Source: an uncultured Fusobacteriaceae bacterium (GTDB lineage: Bacteria; Fusobacteriota; Fusobacteriia; Fusobacteriales; Fusobacteriaceae). Taken from it: 39,948 bases of DNA. The stretch lies in the NCBI GenBank assembly GCA_947038515.1, contig CAMQWJ010000016.1, positions 1 through 39,948 of the forward strand, in the 5' to 3' direction. Below are positions 1-7,089 of the stretch, one piece after another. Both the position numbers and the translations under genes were made by a program. The notes below the pieces were generated by a model that was given only the letters and a program-made list of their open reading frames with translations, made no database searches and was not told the DNA's origin. The number at the start of each line of letters is the position of its first letter. The stretch's first letter is position 1.

Positions 1-70
1 TTGTTAATGTCCTGTTTCCACTTTTTTATCTCCAAAATTTCTTTTTCAATATTTCCTGTGGACAAATAAA

Positions 71-99
71 ATAATACCATAATTTTTAAAAAACGTCAA
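71..99 (-). promoter_or_regulatory. Sigma-70 promoter firing off the left edge
   Basis: On the minus strand TTGACG (94-99) is followed after exactly 17 nt by TATTAT (71-76), so transcription would begin near position 64 and run out of the window. A DnaA-box-like 9-mer, TTGTCCACA (57-65, one mismatch to TTATCCACA), lies at the predicted start site. The gene it serves is outside the window. Confidence 0.6.
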
Positions 100-120
100 C
101 CTCTTTTTTTATTTATTTTA

Positions 121-155
121 TAAAAAAAAACAAAGCAGAATTTTTTTCTGCTTTG
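121..155 (-). terminator. Intrinsic terminator after the superoxide reductase gene
   Basis: A 10-bp stem (131-140 with 146-155, CAAAGCAGAA and its complement) has a 5-nt loop. On the minus strand it is followed by a run of nine T (122-130). It lies just beyond the stop codon of the minus-strand gene at 180. Confidence 0.85.
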
Positions 156-179
156 CTCAATCTTATTTTCAATAATTTA

Positions 180-566
180 TTACAACGTCCCTTTCCATAA
201 ACCATGGATATTACAATATTCTCTTGCTGTAACTTTTTCCCCTTTTGGCATTGAAAATTCTGCCATTGGTTCCTCTCCTGGTTTTAAATATTTTCTATAT
301 ACTCTTAAATCATCTACAATAATTTCTATCATTTCTATAAAATGTTCTTCTGTCATTGGATGTAAACTTTCTTTTCCTATTTTTACTCTGTATCCATTCT
401 CTAATTCCTCTATAAATGGAACATGCTTTTCCAACGTAGCATCACTATTTTTTTCTTCTACTATACTTAAATTAGATAAGTTTTCTTTACACTCTTTACT
501 TTCACCCAGTACCATTTCAAACATACATTGATTTTTTTCATCTTGAACCATTAGAAATTTTTTCAT
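180..566 (-). CDS. dfx: Superoxide reductase (desulfoferrodoxin family) with degenerate N-terminal domain
   Basis: Reduces superoxide to hydrogen peroxide in the cytoplasm of anaerobes without releasing oxygen. All five ligands of the catalytic iron can be matched: H48 (EKHVP), H69 (HPM), H75 (EEH), and C118 and H121 in YCNIHG. The first ~35 residues sit where the desulforedoxin domain normally binds a second iron through four cysteines, but only C14 and C26 remain. This therefore resembles the class III enzymes (Treponema pallidum type), which keep the domain but lose the first centre. The start has AAGGAGG 5 nt upstream. The perR gene lies 130 nt upstream on the same strand, and an inverted repeat (AAATAGT, 607-613 with 622-628) lies in the gap. 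The family assignment is firm; regulation by PerR is inferred from position only. Confidence 0.9.
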   Translation of the reverse strand: MKKFLMVQDEKNQCMFEMVLGESKECKENLSNLSIVEEKNSDATLEKHVPFIEELENGYRVKIGKESLHPMTEEHFIEMIEIIVDDLRVYRKYLKPGEEPMAEFSMPKGEKVTAREYCNIHGLWKGTL

Positions 567-696
567 TTTTCCTCCTTATATATACTTCAATTCACAAAAT
601 ATTTATAAATAGTCACATTTAACTATTTAATTTGAATCTTAATATAATTGTTCAATATTTTTAAATCATTTCCTCTTATCCAAATAAATTTTATAA

Positions 697-1113
697 TTAT
701 TTATTGTTACATTTTTTGCAATTACCTTTAAAATAAAAATGATATTCATCTATTTCAAAATTTTCTAATTTTTCACTATTCAATATATCCTGATTTAATT
801 CAATATCAAAAATCTTTTCACAGGTATTACACTTAAAGTGCCCATGCAATCCTTGCTCTACATCATATCTAGTTTGTTTTTCATCAATAACAATTACATT
901 TATTAACTTTTTTTCTACAAAAAGATTCAAAGTATTATAAATTGTTGTTTTAGATAACGTTGGAATTTCTGGAGTTAATGTTTTGAAAATCTCATCTACT
1001 GTAGGATGTATTCTATTATTTAATAAAAATTCATATATTTTCATCCGTTGATATGATGGTTTTATTCCTCTTAACTTCAAAGATTCTGCTACTTCAGAAC
1101 TACTCACTCTCAT
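697..1113 (-). CDS. perR: Peroxide-responsive repressor PerR (Fur family)
   Basis: Metal-dependent transcription repressor that senses peroxide by oxidation of iron-binding histidines. The start chosen is the ATG at 1113, because GGGAGG stands 6 nt before it. A longer frame from 1146 has no ribosome site. In this 138-residue form H36, D84, H90, H92 and D103 match the regulatory metal ligands of Bacillus subtilis PerR (H37, D85, H91, H93, D104). The aspartate at 103 is what separates PerR from Fur. C95/C98 and C132/C135 form the structural zinc site. The winged helix covers about residues 15-80, with the recognition region near SKTTIYNTL. The superoxide reductase gene follows, suggesting an oxidative-stress pair, but no clear PerR box was found. 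Confidence 0.92.
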   Translation of the reverse strand: MRVSSSEVAESLKLRGIKPSYQRMKIYEFLLNNRIHPTVDEIFKTLTPEIPTLSKTTIYNTLNLFVEKKLINVIVIDEKQTRYDVEQGLHGHFKCNTCEKIFDIELNQDILNSEKLENFEIDEYHFYFKGNCKKCNNK

Positions 1114-1155
1114 AGAATACCTCCCTCTTAACATTTTTATACTCATTACAATTAT

Positions 1156-1184
1156 ATATTATATTTACTTTTGTTTTTTGTCAA
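1156..1184 (-). promoter_or_regulatory. Promoter of perR
   Basis: TTGACA (1179-1184) and TAATAT (1156-1161) are separated by 17 nt on the minus strand. The start site would fall close to 1149, giving a leader of about 35 nt before the ATG at 1113. Confidence 0.65.
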
Positions 1185-1235
1185 TCTTTTATTTTAAATT
1201 TTTAGACAATATATTAAAATAGACTTCTAATTTTA

Positions 1236-1745
1236 CTATTTTTTCATTTTTATCGTCTTTTTTAGTTGCTCTCTATCTACTCCAGCACCATATTCATCTT
1301 TCAAAAAAGCAGTTTTTTCATAACCTAATTTTTCATATAGTTTCAAAGCTAACTTATTTTCTGGATCAACTGTTAATGATATAGTGTTTATTCCCATTTT
1401 TTCCATTTCTAGTTCCCCATACTCTAATAATATTTTTCCATATCCTTTTTTTCTATGTTCTTCCACTGTGAAACAACCATACAAAAATAGTTCTTTTTCA
1501 TTCAAAACTTGCATATATTCAGTAACTGCTATAATTTTTTCATCTTTACTTAAAATATAAACTACTCCATAACGTACAAACGCCTTAAGTAACCAAAAAT
1601 TTATGTTACCTTTTCCATTAAAAATTTTTCTCTCAAGCTCAATTATTTCTTTAATTATATCTGTGTCTTTTAAAGTCACTCTTTTTATCATAATTTTTTT
1701 TTCTTTTAGTACTTCTAATATTTTTCTTTTTTCATCAGAATCCAT
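1236..1745 (-). CDS. GNAT-family N-acetyltransferase
   Basis: Likely acetyl-CoA-dependent N-acetyltransferase of unknown substrate. The GNAT core lies in residues ~65-160. Strand 4 leads into the pyrophosphate-binding loop RKKGYGK (R/Q-x-x-G-x-G), followed by the helix ILLEYGELEMEK. The later segment NKLALKLYEKLGYEKTA is the usual C-terminal signature of the fold. GGGAG lies 5 nt upstream of the ATG. It starts 24 nt after the stop of truA on the same strand and is probably cotranscribed with it. The N-terminal ~20 residues are charged and have no assigned role. Confidence 0.8.
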   Translation of the reverse strand: MDSDEKRKILEVLKEKKIMIKRVTLKDTDIIKEIIELERKIFNGKGNINFWLLKAFVRYGVVYILSKDEKIIAVTEYMQVLNEKELFLYGCFTVEEHRKKGYGKILLEYGELEMEKMGINTISLTVDPENKLALKLYEKLGYEKTAFLKDEYGAGVDREQLKKTIKMKK

Positions 1746-1769
1746 ATTACTCCCTAGACATCTTTTTTA

Positions 1770-2525
1770 TTAGTACTTTATTTCCCACAAGTGTAACCCA
1801 TTAGCTGGTGCAACTGTTTTTATACATTTTCCATCTTCTTTTAACATTTTTTCAAAATAATTTTTTGGTTTCCTTTTACAATAAATATCCAATGCTATTC
1901 CAATAATTATTCTAATTTGTGATTTTAAAAAACCACTTCCACTTATCTGAATATATAATCCTTTTTCTCCATTTTCTTCCCCTTCAACTGAATAAAGTTC
2001 CCTCACTTGGGTCTTACTCGTACAGCCAGCTAATCTAAAATTTTTAAAATTATGAATCCCTTTTAATATAACCATACTTTGAAGAAATTTCTTTAACTCT
2101 ATTTCAAAAGGTACATATGTTGTAAATCTATTTTTAAATGGATTTCTTTCCCATGTAAGATAATATCTGTAAACTCTTTCTTTTGCAGAAAATCTAGAAT
2201 GAAAGTCTTCTTTTACTTCCTCAACATCTTTTATAACTATACTTTCAGGTAGTCCACGATTTAAAATTTCTTTCATTTTTTCTATTGGAATTGGAGATAA
2301 CAATTGAAAGTTAGAAACTTGCATTTCAGCATGTACTCCTGTATCAGTCCTACCTGAAGAAATTAAATTGATTTTTTCTTTTGTAATTTTAAAAAGATAT
2401 TCTTCTATCGTCCCTTGGATCGTTTTCATTTTTATTTGACGCTGAAATCCATAATAATCAGTTCCATCATATGAATAAGTTATTTTTATATTTCTTTCTT
2501 TTTTTAATAATTCTACTTTATCCAT
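1770..2525 (-). CDS. truA: tRNA pseudouridine(38-40) synthase TruA
   Basis: Converts uridines 38-40 of the tRNA anticodon arm to pseudouridine. The catalytic aspartate is D61 in the TruA signature GRTDTGVHA (residues 58-66). The N-terminal ITYSYDGTDYYGFQRQ block and the later GSGFLKSQIRIIIG segment are typical of the family, as is the length of 251 residues. A purine-rich AGGAAGGGG precedes the ATG. A promoter (2556-2564) lies immediately upstream and the GNAT gene follows. Confidence 0.96.
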   Translation of the reverse strand: MDKVELLKKERNIKITYSYDGTDYYGFQRQIKMKTIQGTIEEYLFKITKEKINLISSGRTDTGVHAEMQVSNFQLLSPIPIEKMKEILNRGLPESIVIKDVEEVKEDFHSRFSAKERVYRYYLTWERNPFKNRFTTYVPFEIELKKFLQSMVILKGIHNFKNFRLAGCTSKTQVRELYSVEGEENGEKGLYIQISGSGFLKSQIRIIIGIALDIYCKRKPKNYFEKMLKEDGKCIKTVAPANGLHLWEIKY

Positions 2526-2555
2526 TTGAGACCCCTTCCTAATTTATATGCATGT

Positions 2556-2564
2556 ATTATAGCA
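2556..2564 (-). promoter_or_regulatory. Extended -10 promoter of truA
   Basis: The minus strand reads TGCTATAAT, an extended -10 (TG-n-TATAAT). No good -35 was seen; the region where it would lie is the arm of the ridA terminator. The leader would be about 25 nt. Confidence 0.5.
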
Positions 2565-2566
2565 TA

Positions 2567-2612
2567 AAACAAATAAAAATAGAAGCTTCTAAGCTCCTAT
2601 TTTTATTTGTTT
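2567..2612 (-). terminator. Intrinsic terminator of ridA
   Basis: A 16-bp perfect AT-rich stem (2567-2582 with 2597-2612) with an AAGCTTCTAAGCTC loop region lies 27 nt beyond the ridA stop. The 3' arm is U-rich on the minus strand. Because the repeat is symmetrical it could work in both directions. Confidence 0.7.
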
Positions 2613-2639
2613 TTCTCTATTCTGTTAATTTAAACTCTT

Positions 2640-3029
2640 TTACTTTGCATTTGGTTTAGAAGCTATTACTTCAATTTCAACTTTTACATCTCTTGGAAGT
2701 CTTGATACCTCTACACAAGCTCTAGCTGGTCTAACTTCTCCTAAATATTCATTATAAACTTCATTTATTATTGCAAAATCATTCATATCAGCAATAAATA
2801 CTGAAGCTTTTACTACATCTGCAAAACTGTATCCTGCAGCTGATAATATCGCTTTTATATTTTCTAATGATTGTTTTGTTTGTAACTTAACATCTTCCGA
2901 AACAACGGCCATTGTTGCTGGTACAAATGGTATTTGTCCTGAAACATAAAGTGTTCCGTTAATTTCTACCGCCTGTGAATATGGTCCTATTGCAGCTGGT
3001 GCATTTGGTGTATCAATTGTTCTTCTCAT
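2640..3029 (-). CDS. ridA: RidA family enamine/imine deaminase
   Basis: Hydrolyses reactive enamine/imine intermediates such as those released by PLP-dependent threonine dehydratase, protecting other PLP enzymes. The full-length 129-residue sequence carries the family blocks [16 protein letters not shown] and [13 protein letters not shown]. The last includes the substrate-carboxylate arginine (R103). The ATG is preceded by GGGAGG at 7 nt. The gene stands alone, with its own promoter (3072-3100) and terminator (2567-2612). Confidence 0.95.
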   Translation of the reverse strand: MRRTIDTPNAPAAIGPYSQAVEINGTLYVSGQIPFVPATMAVVSEDVKLQTKQSLENIKAILSAAGYSFADVVKASVFIADMNDFAIINEVYNEYLGEVRPARACVEVSRLPRDVKVEIEVIASKPNAK

Positions 3030-3071
3030 AATATTGCCTCCCTATAGTTTTATTTATTCTAATTTCATTTT

Positions 3072-3100
3072 ATTATACTCTTTTTTTTTTAAAATTTCAA
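3072..3100 (-). promoter_or_regulatory. Promoter of ridA
   Basis: TTGAAA (3095-3100), a 17-nt spacer containing a long A-tract, and TATAAT (3072-3077) lie on the minus strand. The start site would lie about 35 nt before the ridA ATG. Confidence 0.7.
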
Positions 3101-3169
3101 TAATTTTATTCTAATTAATCAAATTTGAAAATAATTCTAACTACTTTTCCTTATTGTTCAATTTTTTCT

Positions 3170-4144
3170 CTAATATCTATTTCCCAATAACCCTACCATT
3201 TTTTTCACTTCAATAATTTTATTTTTGGCAAGTCCTCTAGCTTTTTCAGCTCCTTTTCTCAGGATTTCATTAACTAGTTCAGGATTAGCTACAAATTCTT
3301 CTCTTCTCTCTCGAGCCTCTTTAAAATATTCTAAAACAGTTTCTAACAATTCATTTTTTCCATGACCATATCCATAATTCCCAGCTTTAAATTTATTTTT
3401 CATCTCTTGAACTTTCTCTGGAGTCACAAAAAGTGAATATAGTTTTACTATATTGTTTTCTGGATCTTTAGGTTCCTCCAAAGGAGTTGAATCTGTTACT
3501 ATACTCATAATTTGTTTTTTTAATTCTTTTTTTGATAAAAACATATTGATCGTATTATTATACGACTTACTCATTTTCAATCCATCAACACCCACTACAA
3601 TTGCTGTATTTTCAAGAATTTTTTCTTCTGGTAACTTAAACATTTCACCATACTTTTCATTAAATTTTATTGCAATATCTCGAGTCATCTCCACATGTTG
3701 TTTCTGATCCTTTCCAACTGGAACAATATCAGTGTCGTAAATCAAAATATCAGCAGCCATCAATATAGGATAAGAAAGTAACCCCATATTCGGAGATATC
3801 CCTTTTTCTATTTTATCTTTAAAAGAATGTCCTCTCTCCATAAGAGCCACAGGTGTCAAATTAGATAAAATCCAATAAAGTTCTGTATGTTCTGGTACAT
3901 CTGATTGTAGAAATATTGTTGATTTTTCTGGATCTAAACCTAGTGCCAAATAATCTAAAACAACATTATAACTATTTTCACGAAGACTCTCCGGACTTGT
4001 TCCTGAAGTTAATGAATGATAATCTGCTACAAAATATAGTCCTTCACATTTATCCTGACTTTCTATAAATTGTTTTATAGCTCCAAAATAATTTCCCAAA
4101 TGAAGAATCCCACTTGGTTGGATCCCTGATAAGCTTCTTTTCAT
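3170..4144 (-). CDS. trpS: Tryptophanyl-tRNA synthetase
   Basis: Charges tRNA-Trp with tryptophan (class I synthetase). The HIGH signature appears as HLGN (residues 15-18) after the QPSG block, and the KMSKS loop is intact at 190-194. The 324 residues match the compact bacterial TrpRS. AAGGAG lies 12 nt before the ATG, a little far but with no hairpin between. The 170-nt leader region to 4316 shows no T-box features. A TATAAT-like element lies in it without a clear -35. Confidence 0.97.
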   Translation of the reverse strand: MKRSLSGIQPSGILHLGNYFGAIKQFIESQDKCEGLYFVADYHSLTSGTSPESLRENSYNVVLDYLALGLDPEKSTIFLQSDVPEHTELYWILSNLTPVALMERGHSFKDKIEKGISPNMGLLSYPILMAADILIYDTDIVPVGKDQKQHVEMTRDIAIKFNEKYGEMFKLPEEKILENTAIVVGVDGLKMSKSYNNTINMFLSKKELKKQIMSIVTDSTPLEEPKDPENNIVKLYSLFVTPEKVQEMKNKFKAGNYGYGHGKNELLETVLEYFKEARERREEFVANPELVNEILRKGAEKARGLAKNKIIEVKKMVGLLGNRY

Positions 4145-4316
4145 AATTTATTTTCACTCCTTAATTATTTATTTTATCTATTAAATATTTAGAAATTTTT
4201 ATTTTTCTTTATTAAGTTTCAATAATATAATTTTAATTATACCCAATCACTTTAAAAACATTTTACGTTTTATTATACATTAATTTTTATCTATTGTATA
4301 TGTCATTTTTTATCCT

Positions 4317-4991
4317 TCATTCTAATGACCAGTCTATTGGTTTTCTCTTATTTTTTTTTAAAAATGCATTCACTTTTAAAAAGTGATTGCAACCAAAAAA
4401 GCCACGACTAGCAGCTAAAGGACTTGGATGTACTCCTTCTAATATTAAATGTTTAGAATTTTTTATTAATTCTTTTTTCTTTTTTGCACTATTCCCCCAA
4501 AGAATAAATACAACAGGTTCATCTTTTTCATCTATTATCTCAATAATTTTATCTGTTAAAATTTCCCAACCTTTTCCTTTGTGTGAAAAAGCTTCCCCCT
4601 CTCTCACTGTTAAAACTGTATTTAATAAAAAAACTCCTTGTTCTACCCATTTCATCAAATTTCCCGATTCAGGTATAGTATAATTGGGATATTCTAATTT
4701 TAATTCTTTAAAAATATTCCTTAACGATGGTGGGATTTTTACTCCTTCTTTGACTGAAAATGCAATCCCATTTCCTTGCCTTTCACCATGATACGGATCT
4801 TGTCCTAAAATAACCACTTTAATCTTTTCGACTGAAAGATGGTTAAATAAATTAAATACTTCTTCTAAATTGGGATATATTTTTTGCTCTTTATATTCTT
4901 TTTTTAAAAATAATTCTAAATTATTAATTGTTTCTTTTTGATTTTTTTCATTTAAAAGAACAGTCCATTTTTCATTTAAATTATTGAACAA
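4317..4991 (-). CDS. ung: Uracil-DNA glycosylase (family 1)
   Basis: Excises uracil from DNA to start base-excision repair. The catalytic block GQDPYHG contains D65, and the second loop HPSPLAASRGF contains H188. FLLNTVLTV is also conserved. I start it at the TTG at 4991, because GGGAGG stands 5 nt upstream and the 224-residue product has the normal family length. A longer frame beginning at a GTG (5030) would run through a TATAAT sequence (5013-5022 region) that is more likely the promoter -10. It diverges from the Bax-like gene at 5161. Confidence 0.95.
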   Translation of the reverse strand: MFNNLNEKWTVLLNEKNQKETINNLELFLKKEYKEQKIYPNLEEVFNLFNHLSVEKIKVVILGQDPYHGERQGNGIAFSVKEGVKIPPSLRNIFKELKLEYPNYTIPESGNLMKWVEQGVFLLNTVLTVREGEAFSHKGKGWEILTDKIIEIIDEKDEPVVFILWGNSAKKKKELIKNSKHLILEGVHPSPLAASRGFFGCNHFLKVNAFLKKNKRKPIDWSLE

Positions 4992-5091
4992 TTTTACCTC
5001 CCTTTTGTATACAGCAATTATATTTTGCACACATTTCTAAGATTAGCATATAGCTTTTATAACTATAATACTAAAAAAAAAAATTTATGTA

Positions 5092-5118
5092 TATACTTTT
5101 TTTTAAAATTAAAGTATA
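5092..5118. promoter_or_regulatory. Inverted repeat upstream of the Bax-like gene
   Basis: A perfect 8-bp inverted repeat (TATACTTT at 5092-5099, AAAGTATA at 5111-5118) has an 11-nt spacer. The right arm overlaps a possible -10, TATACT (5115-5120), for the plus-strand gene at 5161. No convincing -35 accompanies it. It may be an operator in the ung/bax divergent region. Confidence 0.3.
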
Positions 5119-5160
5119 CTGTTTTTCAAACAACTTTACTTTATTCAATAAGGAGACCCT

Positions 5161-5970
5161 ATGAAAGAGCAAAAATCAATTTTATTAATAATAATTTCAA
5201 TCTTTTTTTTCAACTATAACTATGTACAGTCAGAAAAAGATAACATCCTAAAAACCGTTCCCTACAAAACAATAGAAGTTAATACACTTTCTGACATTTC
5301 AAATGTTAGTCAAAATATTAAAAATGATGAACTTTTTGTTTTCTCCATTAAGAAATTAGATTTAAGAAATCTTAATGTTCCAAAAAGAAAAGAAGTTTTT
5401 GTTCAATTATTACTTCCTGCAATCAGAGTTGTTCATGAAGAAATTAAGAATCAACACAACATAATCGATCAATTAAAAATCAAACCTTCTCTTTCTGAAA
5501 AAGAAAAAAATTATTCAACTCAACTTTTTAAAAAATATAGAGTTAAATTCGGTAATTGGGAAGATTTAAAATCTAAAATGATAATATATCCTACTTCTCT
5601 TATTTTAAGTCAAGGAGCAATTGAAAGTGCATGGGGGACCTCTCGATTTTTTAGAGAAGCTAACAATATTTTTGGTATTTGGTCTACCAATCCTAACGAG
5701 CCAAGAATTGCAGCAAAGTCGTCTCGTTCAAATGGTTTCGTTCCACATCTAAAAAAATACAGCACACTCAAAGAGTCAGTGTCAGACCTTGTCCTTACTC
5801 TCTCAAGACATAATGTCTATAAAAAAGTTAGAGAACTTTCACAAAAGGGGAAATCTCCTTCTGAAATAACTGCTGGACTAACTAAATATTCAGAAGAAGG
5901 ACAAAAATATATTCGCAAAGTTAAAACAACACTAAGAGTTAATAATTTTATTAAATATGATCTCAATTAA
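5161..5970 (+). CDS. Exported Bax-like glucosaminidase (peptidoglycan hydrolase)
   Basis: Probable murein N-acetylglucosaminidase of the glucosaminidase/Bax family. Residues 1-24 are a signal peptide (short basic start, hydrophobic LLIIISIFFF core). The catalytic domain spans ~135-265. The segment QGAIESAWGTSRF carries the expected catalytic glutamate E155 and is followed by NNIFGIW, the family hallmark. The region 60-130 is helical and also present in Bax proteins. AAGGAG lies 5-6 nt before the ATG. The plus-strand DapA-like gene follows after 121 nt. Family placement is good; the exact substrate is inferred. Confidence 0.85.
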   Translation: MKEQKSILLIIISIFFFNYNYVQSEKDNILKTVPYKTIEVNTLSDISNVSQNIKNDELFVFSIKKLDLRNLNVPKRKEVFVQLLLPAIRVVHEEIKNQHNIIDQLKIKPSLSEKEKNYSTQLFKKYRVKFGNWEDLKSKMIIYPTSLILSQGAIESAWGTSRFFREANNIFGIWSTNPNEPRIAAKSSRSNGFVPHLKKYSTLKESVSDLVLTLSRHNVYKKVRELSQKGKSPSEITAGLTKYSEEGQKYIRKVKTTLRVNNFIKYDLN

Positions 5971-6008
5971 GTTTAATACCTTATCTCTTTAATTTCCATA
6001 TTATTTTT

Positions 6009-6037
6009 TTAACAATACTAATATTTTATTCTAATTA
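6009..6037 (+). promoter_or_regulatory. Candidate promoter of the DapA-like gene
   Basis: TTAACA (6009-6014), a 17-nt spacer and TAATTA (6032-6037) give a plausible but weak promoter, with a leader of about 45 nt. The ribosome site at 6078-6084 (AAGGGGG) sits in the loop of a small AAAAG/CTTTT hairpin just before the ATG. Confidence 0.35.
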
Positions 6038-6091
6038 TTCTACTAAACTTACTCCTACTAAAAGTGTTTTATGTAAAAAGGGGGCTTTTCT

Positions 6092-6982
6092 ATGTTCAAA
6101 GGTATTTTTACTCCATTAGTTTCAATCTTTAAAAAAAATGGAGACTTAGATTTACAAAGTAATTTTACTTTAATAGACTCACTTATTGAAGCTAAAATTG
6201 ATGGAATTATTCTCTTAACAAATATTGGTGAATTTTTTAATCTTTCCTTAACAGAGAAAAAATCTTATTTATCTTCTATTTATAAGTATACTAAGAATAA
6301 GATCACTTTATTAGCCTGTACCAATGACAGTAGTATTGAAAATACTATTGAACTTTCAAATTTTGCAGTGGAATTAGGCTATGATGGAGTTGTTATTGGA
6401 CTCCCTTTATTTAAAACCTTATCCCTTAAAGAAATAAAAGACTATTATAGTAGAATTGCCACAAATACCACAGCAAATATTCTTTTAGAAAATATAGAAA
6501 GTACAAAACCAGATAAAATTTCACCAGAAACTATCTCTAATCTGATTATTAAATTTCCCAACATCGTTGGGATTTACGATATTTCTTCTTCTTTTAAAAA
6601 TACTCGTGAATATATTAATAAAATAAAAAATAATTCCATAGAATTTTGTGTTTTCTCTAGTTCGGAAGATCTTTTAATTACTAATTTATTTTCTGGTGGT
6701 GACGGTATCGTAAGTCCCCTATCAAATGTTAGACCTCACTTTTTAAGGCAAATCTTTAATAGTTATTATAGGGAGGATTTTAAAGCTTTAGAAGATTGTC
6801 AATCACAAATAAATCATCTTATGTCTCTATATGATGTTTCAGATAATTTAATTTTAACTTTAAAGAAGTCGTTGCCTCTTAATATAGAAAACTACCAATT
6901 AAGGGATTCTACTGACACTCTTACAGAAGATGAGAATTTAGAGATCCAAAAAATATTATCTCATAAAATTATCCCATTTTAA
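6092..6982 (+). CDS. DapA/NanA-fold protein lacking the catalytic residues
   Basis: The overall plan is that of the dihydrodipicolinate synthase/N-acetylneuraminate lyase family: a TIM barrel of ~296 residues starting FKGIFTPLVSIF. The chemistry appears to be gone. The Schiff-base lysine in the IVGIK motif is Y162 (NIVGIYDIS). The TT of the GTTGE motif is N44-I45 (TNIGEF). The YN.P tyrosine is replaced by glutamate (LLENIES, E133). The PYYN tyrosine region reads GLPLFK. No class I aldolase reaction is possible without the lysine, so a binding, regulatory or structural role, or a new chemistry, must be considered. The frame is intact and uses the same codon style as its neighbours. The bax-like gene lies upstream and a strong terminator downstream. 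Confidence 0.75.
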   Translation: MFKGIFTPLVSIFKKNGDLDLQSNFTLIDSLIEAKIDGIILLTNIGEFFNLSLTEKKSYLSSIYKYTKNKITLLACTNDSSIENTIELSNFAVELGYDGVVIGLPLFKTLSLKEIKDYYSRIATNTTANILLENIESTKPDKISPETISNLIIKFPNIVGIYDISSSFKNTREYINKIKNNSIEFCVFSSSEDLLITNLFSGGDGIVSPLSNVRPHFLRQIFNSYYREDFKALEDCQSQINHLMSLYDVSDNLILTLKKSLPLNIENYQLRDSTDTLTEDENLEIQKILSHKIIPF

Positions 6983-7031
6983 TTTATTAATTTTATCTTT
7001 CTCTACTCTGATCATTTATAACTTTAAAAAT

Positions 7032-7073
7032 AAAAAACTTTTATACAGTCTTTTGACCATATAAAAGTTTTTT
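7032..7073. terminator. Bidirectional intrinsic terminator
   Basis: A 14-bp stem (AAAAAACTTTTATA, 7032-7045 with 7060-7073) carries a loop containing a 3-bp GTC/GAC extension. A/T runs flank both sides. It separates the convergent DapA-like gene (plus) from the long minus-strand run ending at 7090. Confidence 0.9.
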
Positions 7074-7089
7074 TATTTTTATTCTTTTT

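Noticed and set aside
1-85. Open minus-strand frame to the left edge beginning ATG-GTA-TTA
   Set aside because: Its ATG lies directly beside the -10 of a strong promoter, upstream of the predicted transcript start, and no ribosome site precedes it. A gene start beyond the edge is more likely.
691-705. PerR-box-like sequence TTATAATTATTTATT
   Set aside because: Only the left half fits the TTATAAT-n-ATTATAA consensus, and it overlaps the end of perR itself in an AT-rich stretch.
3147-4316. T-box or attenuator ahead of trpS, and likewise for tyrS
   Set aside because: The leaders are too short or lack the specifier stem, the T-box motif and a terminator/antiterminator pair.
5025-5219. Plus-strand 64-codon frame across the ung/bax divergent region
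   Set aside because: It overlaps the bax-like start in another frame and covers the AT-rich promoter region; no ribosome site.
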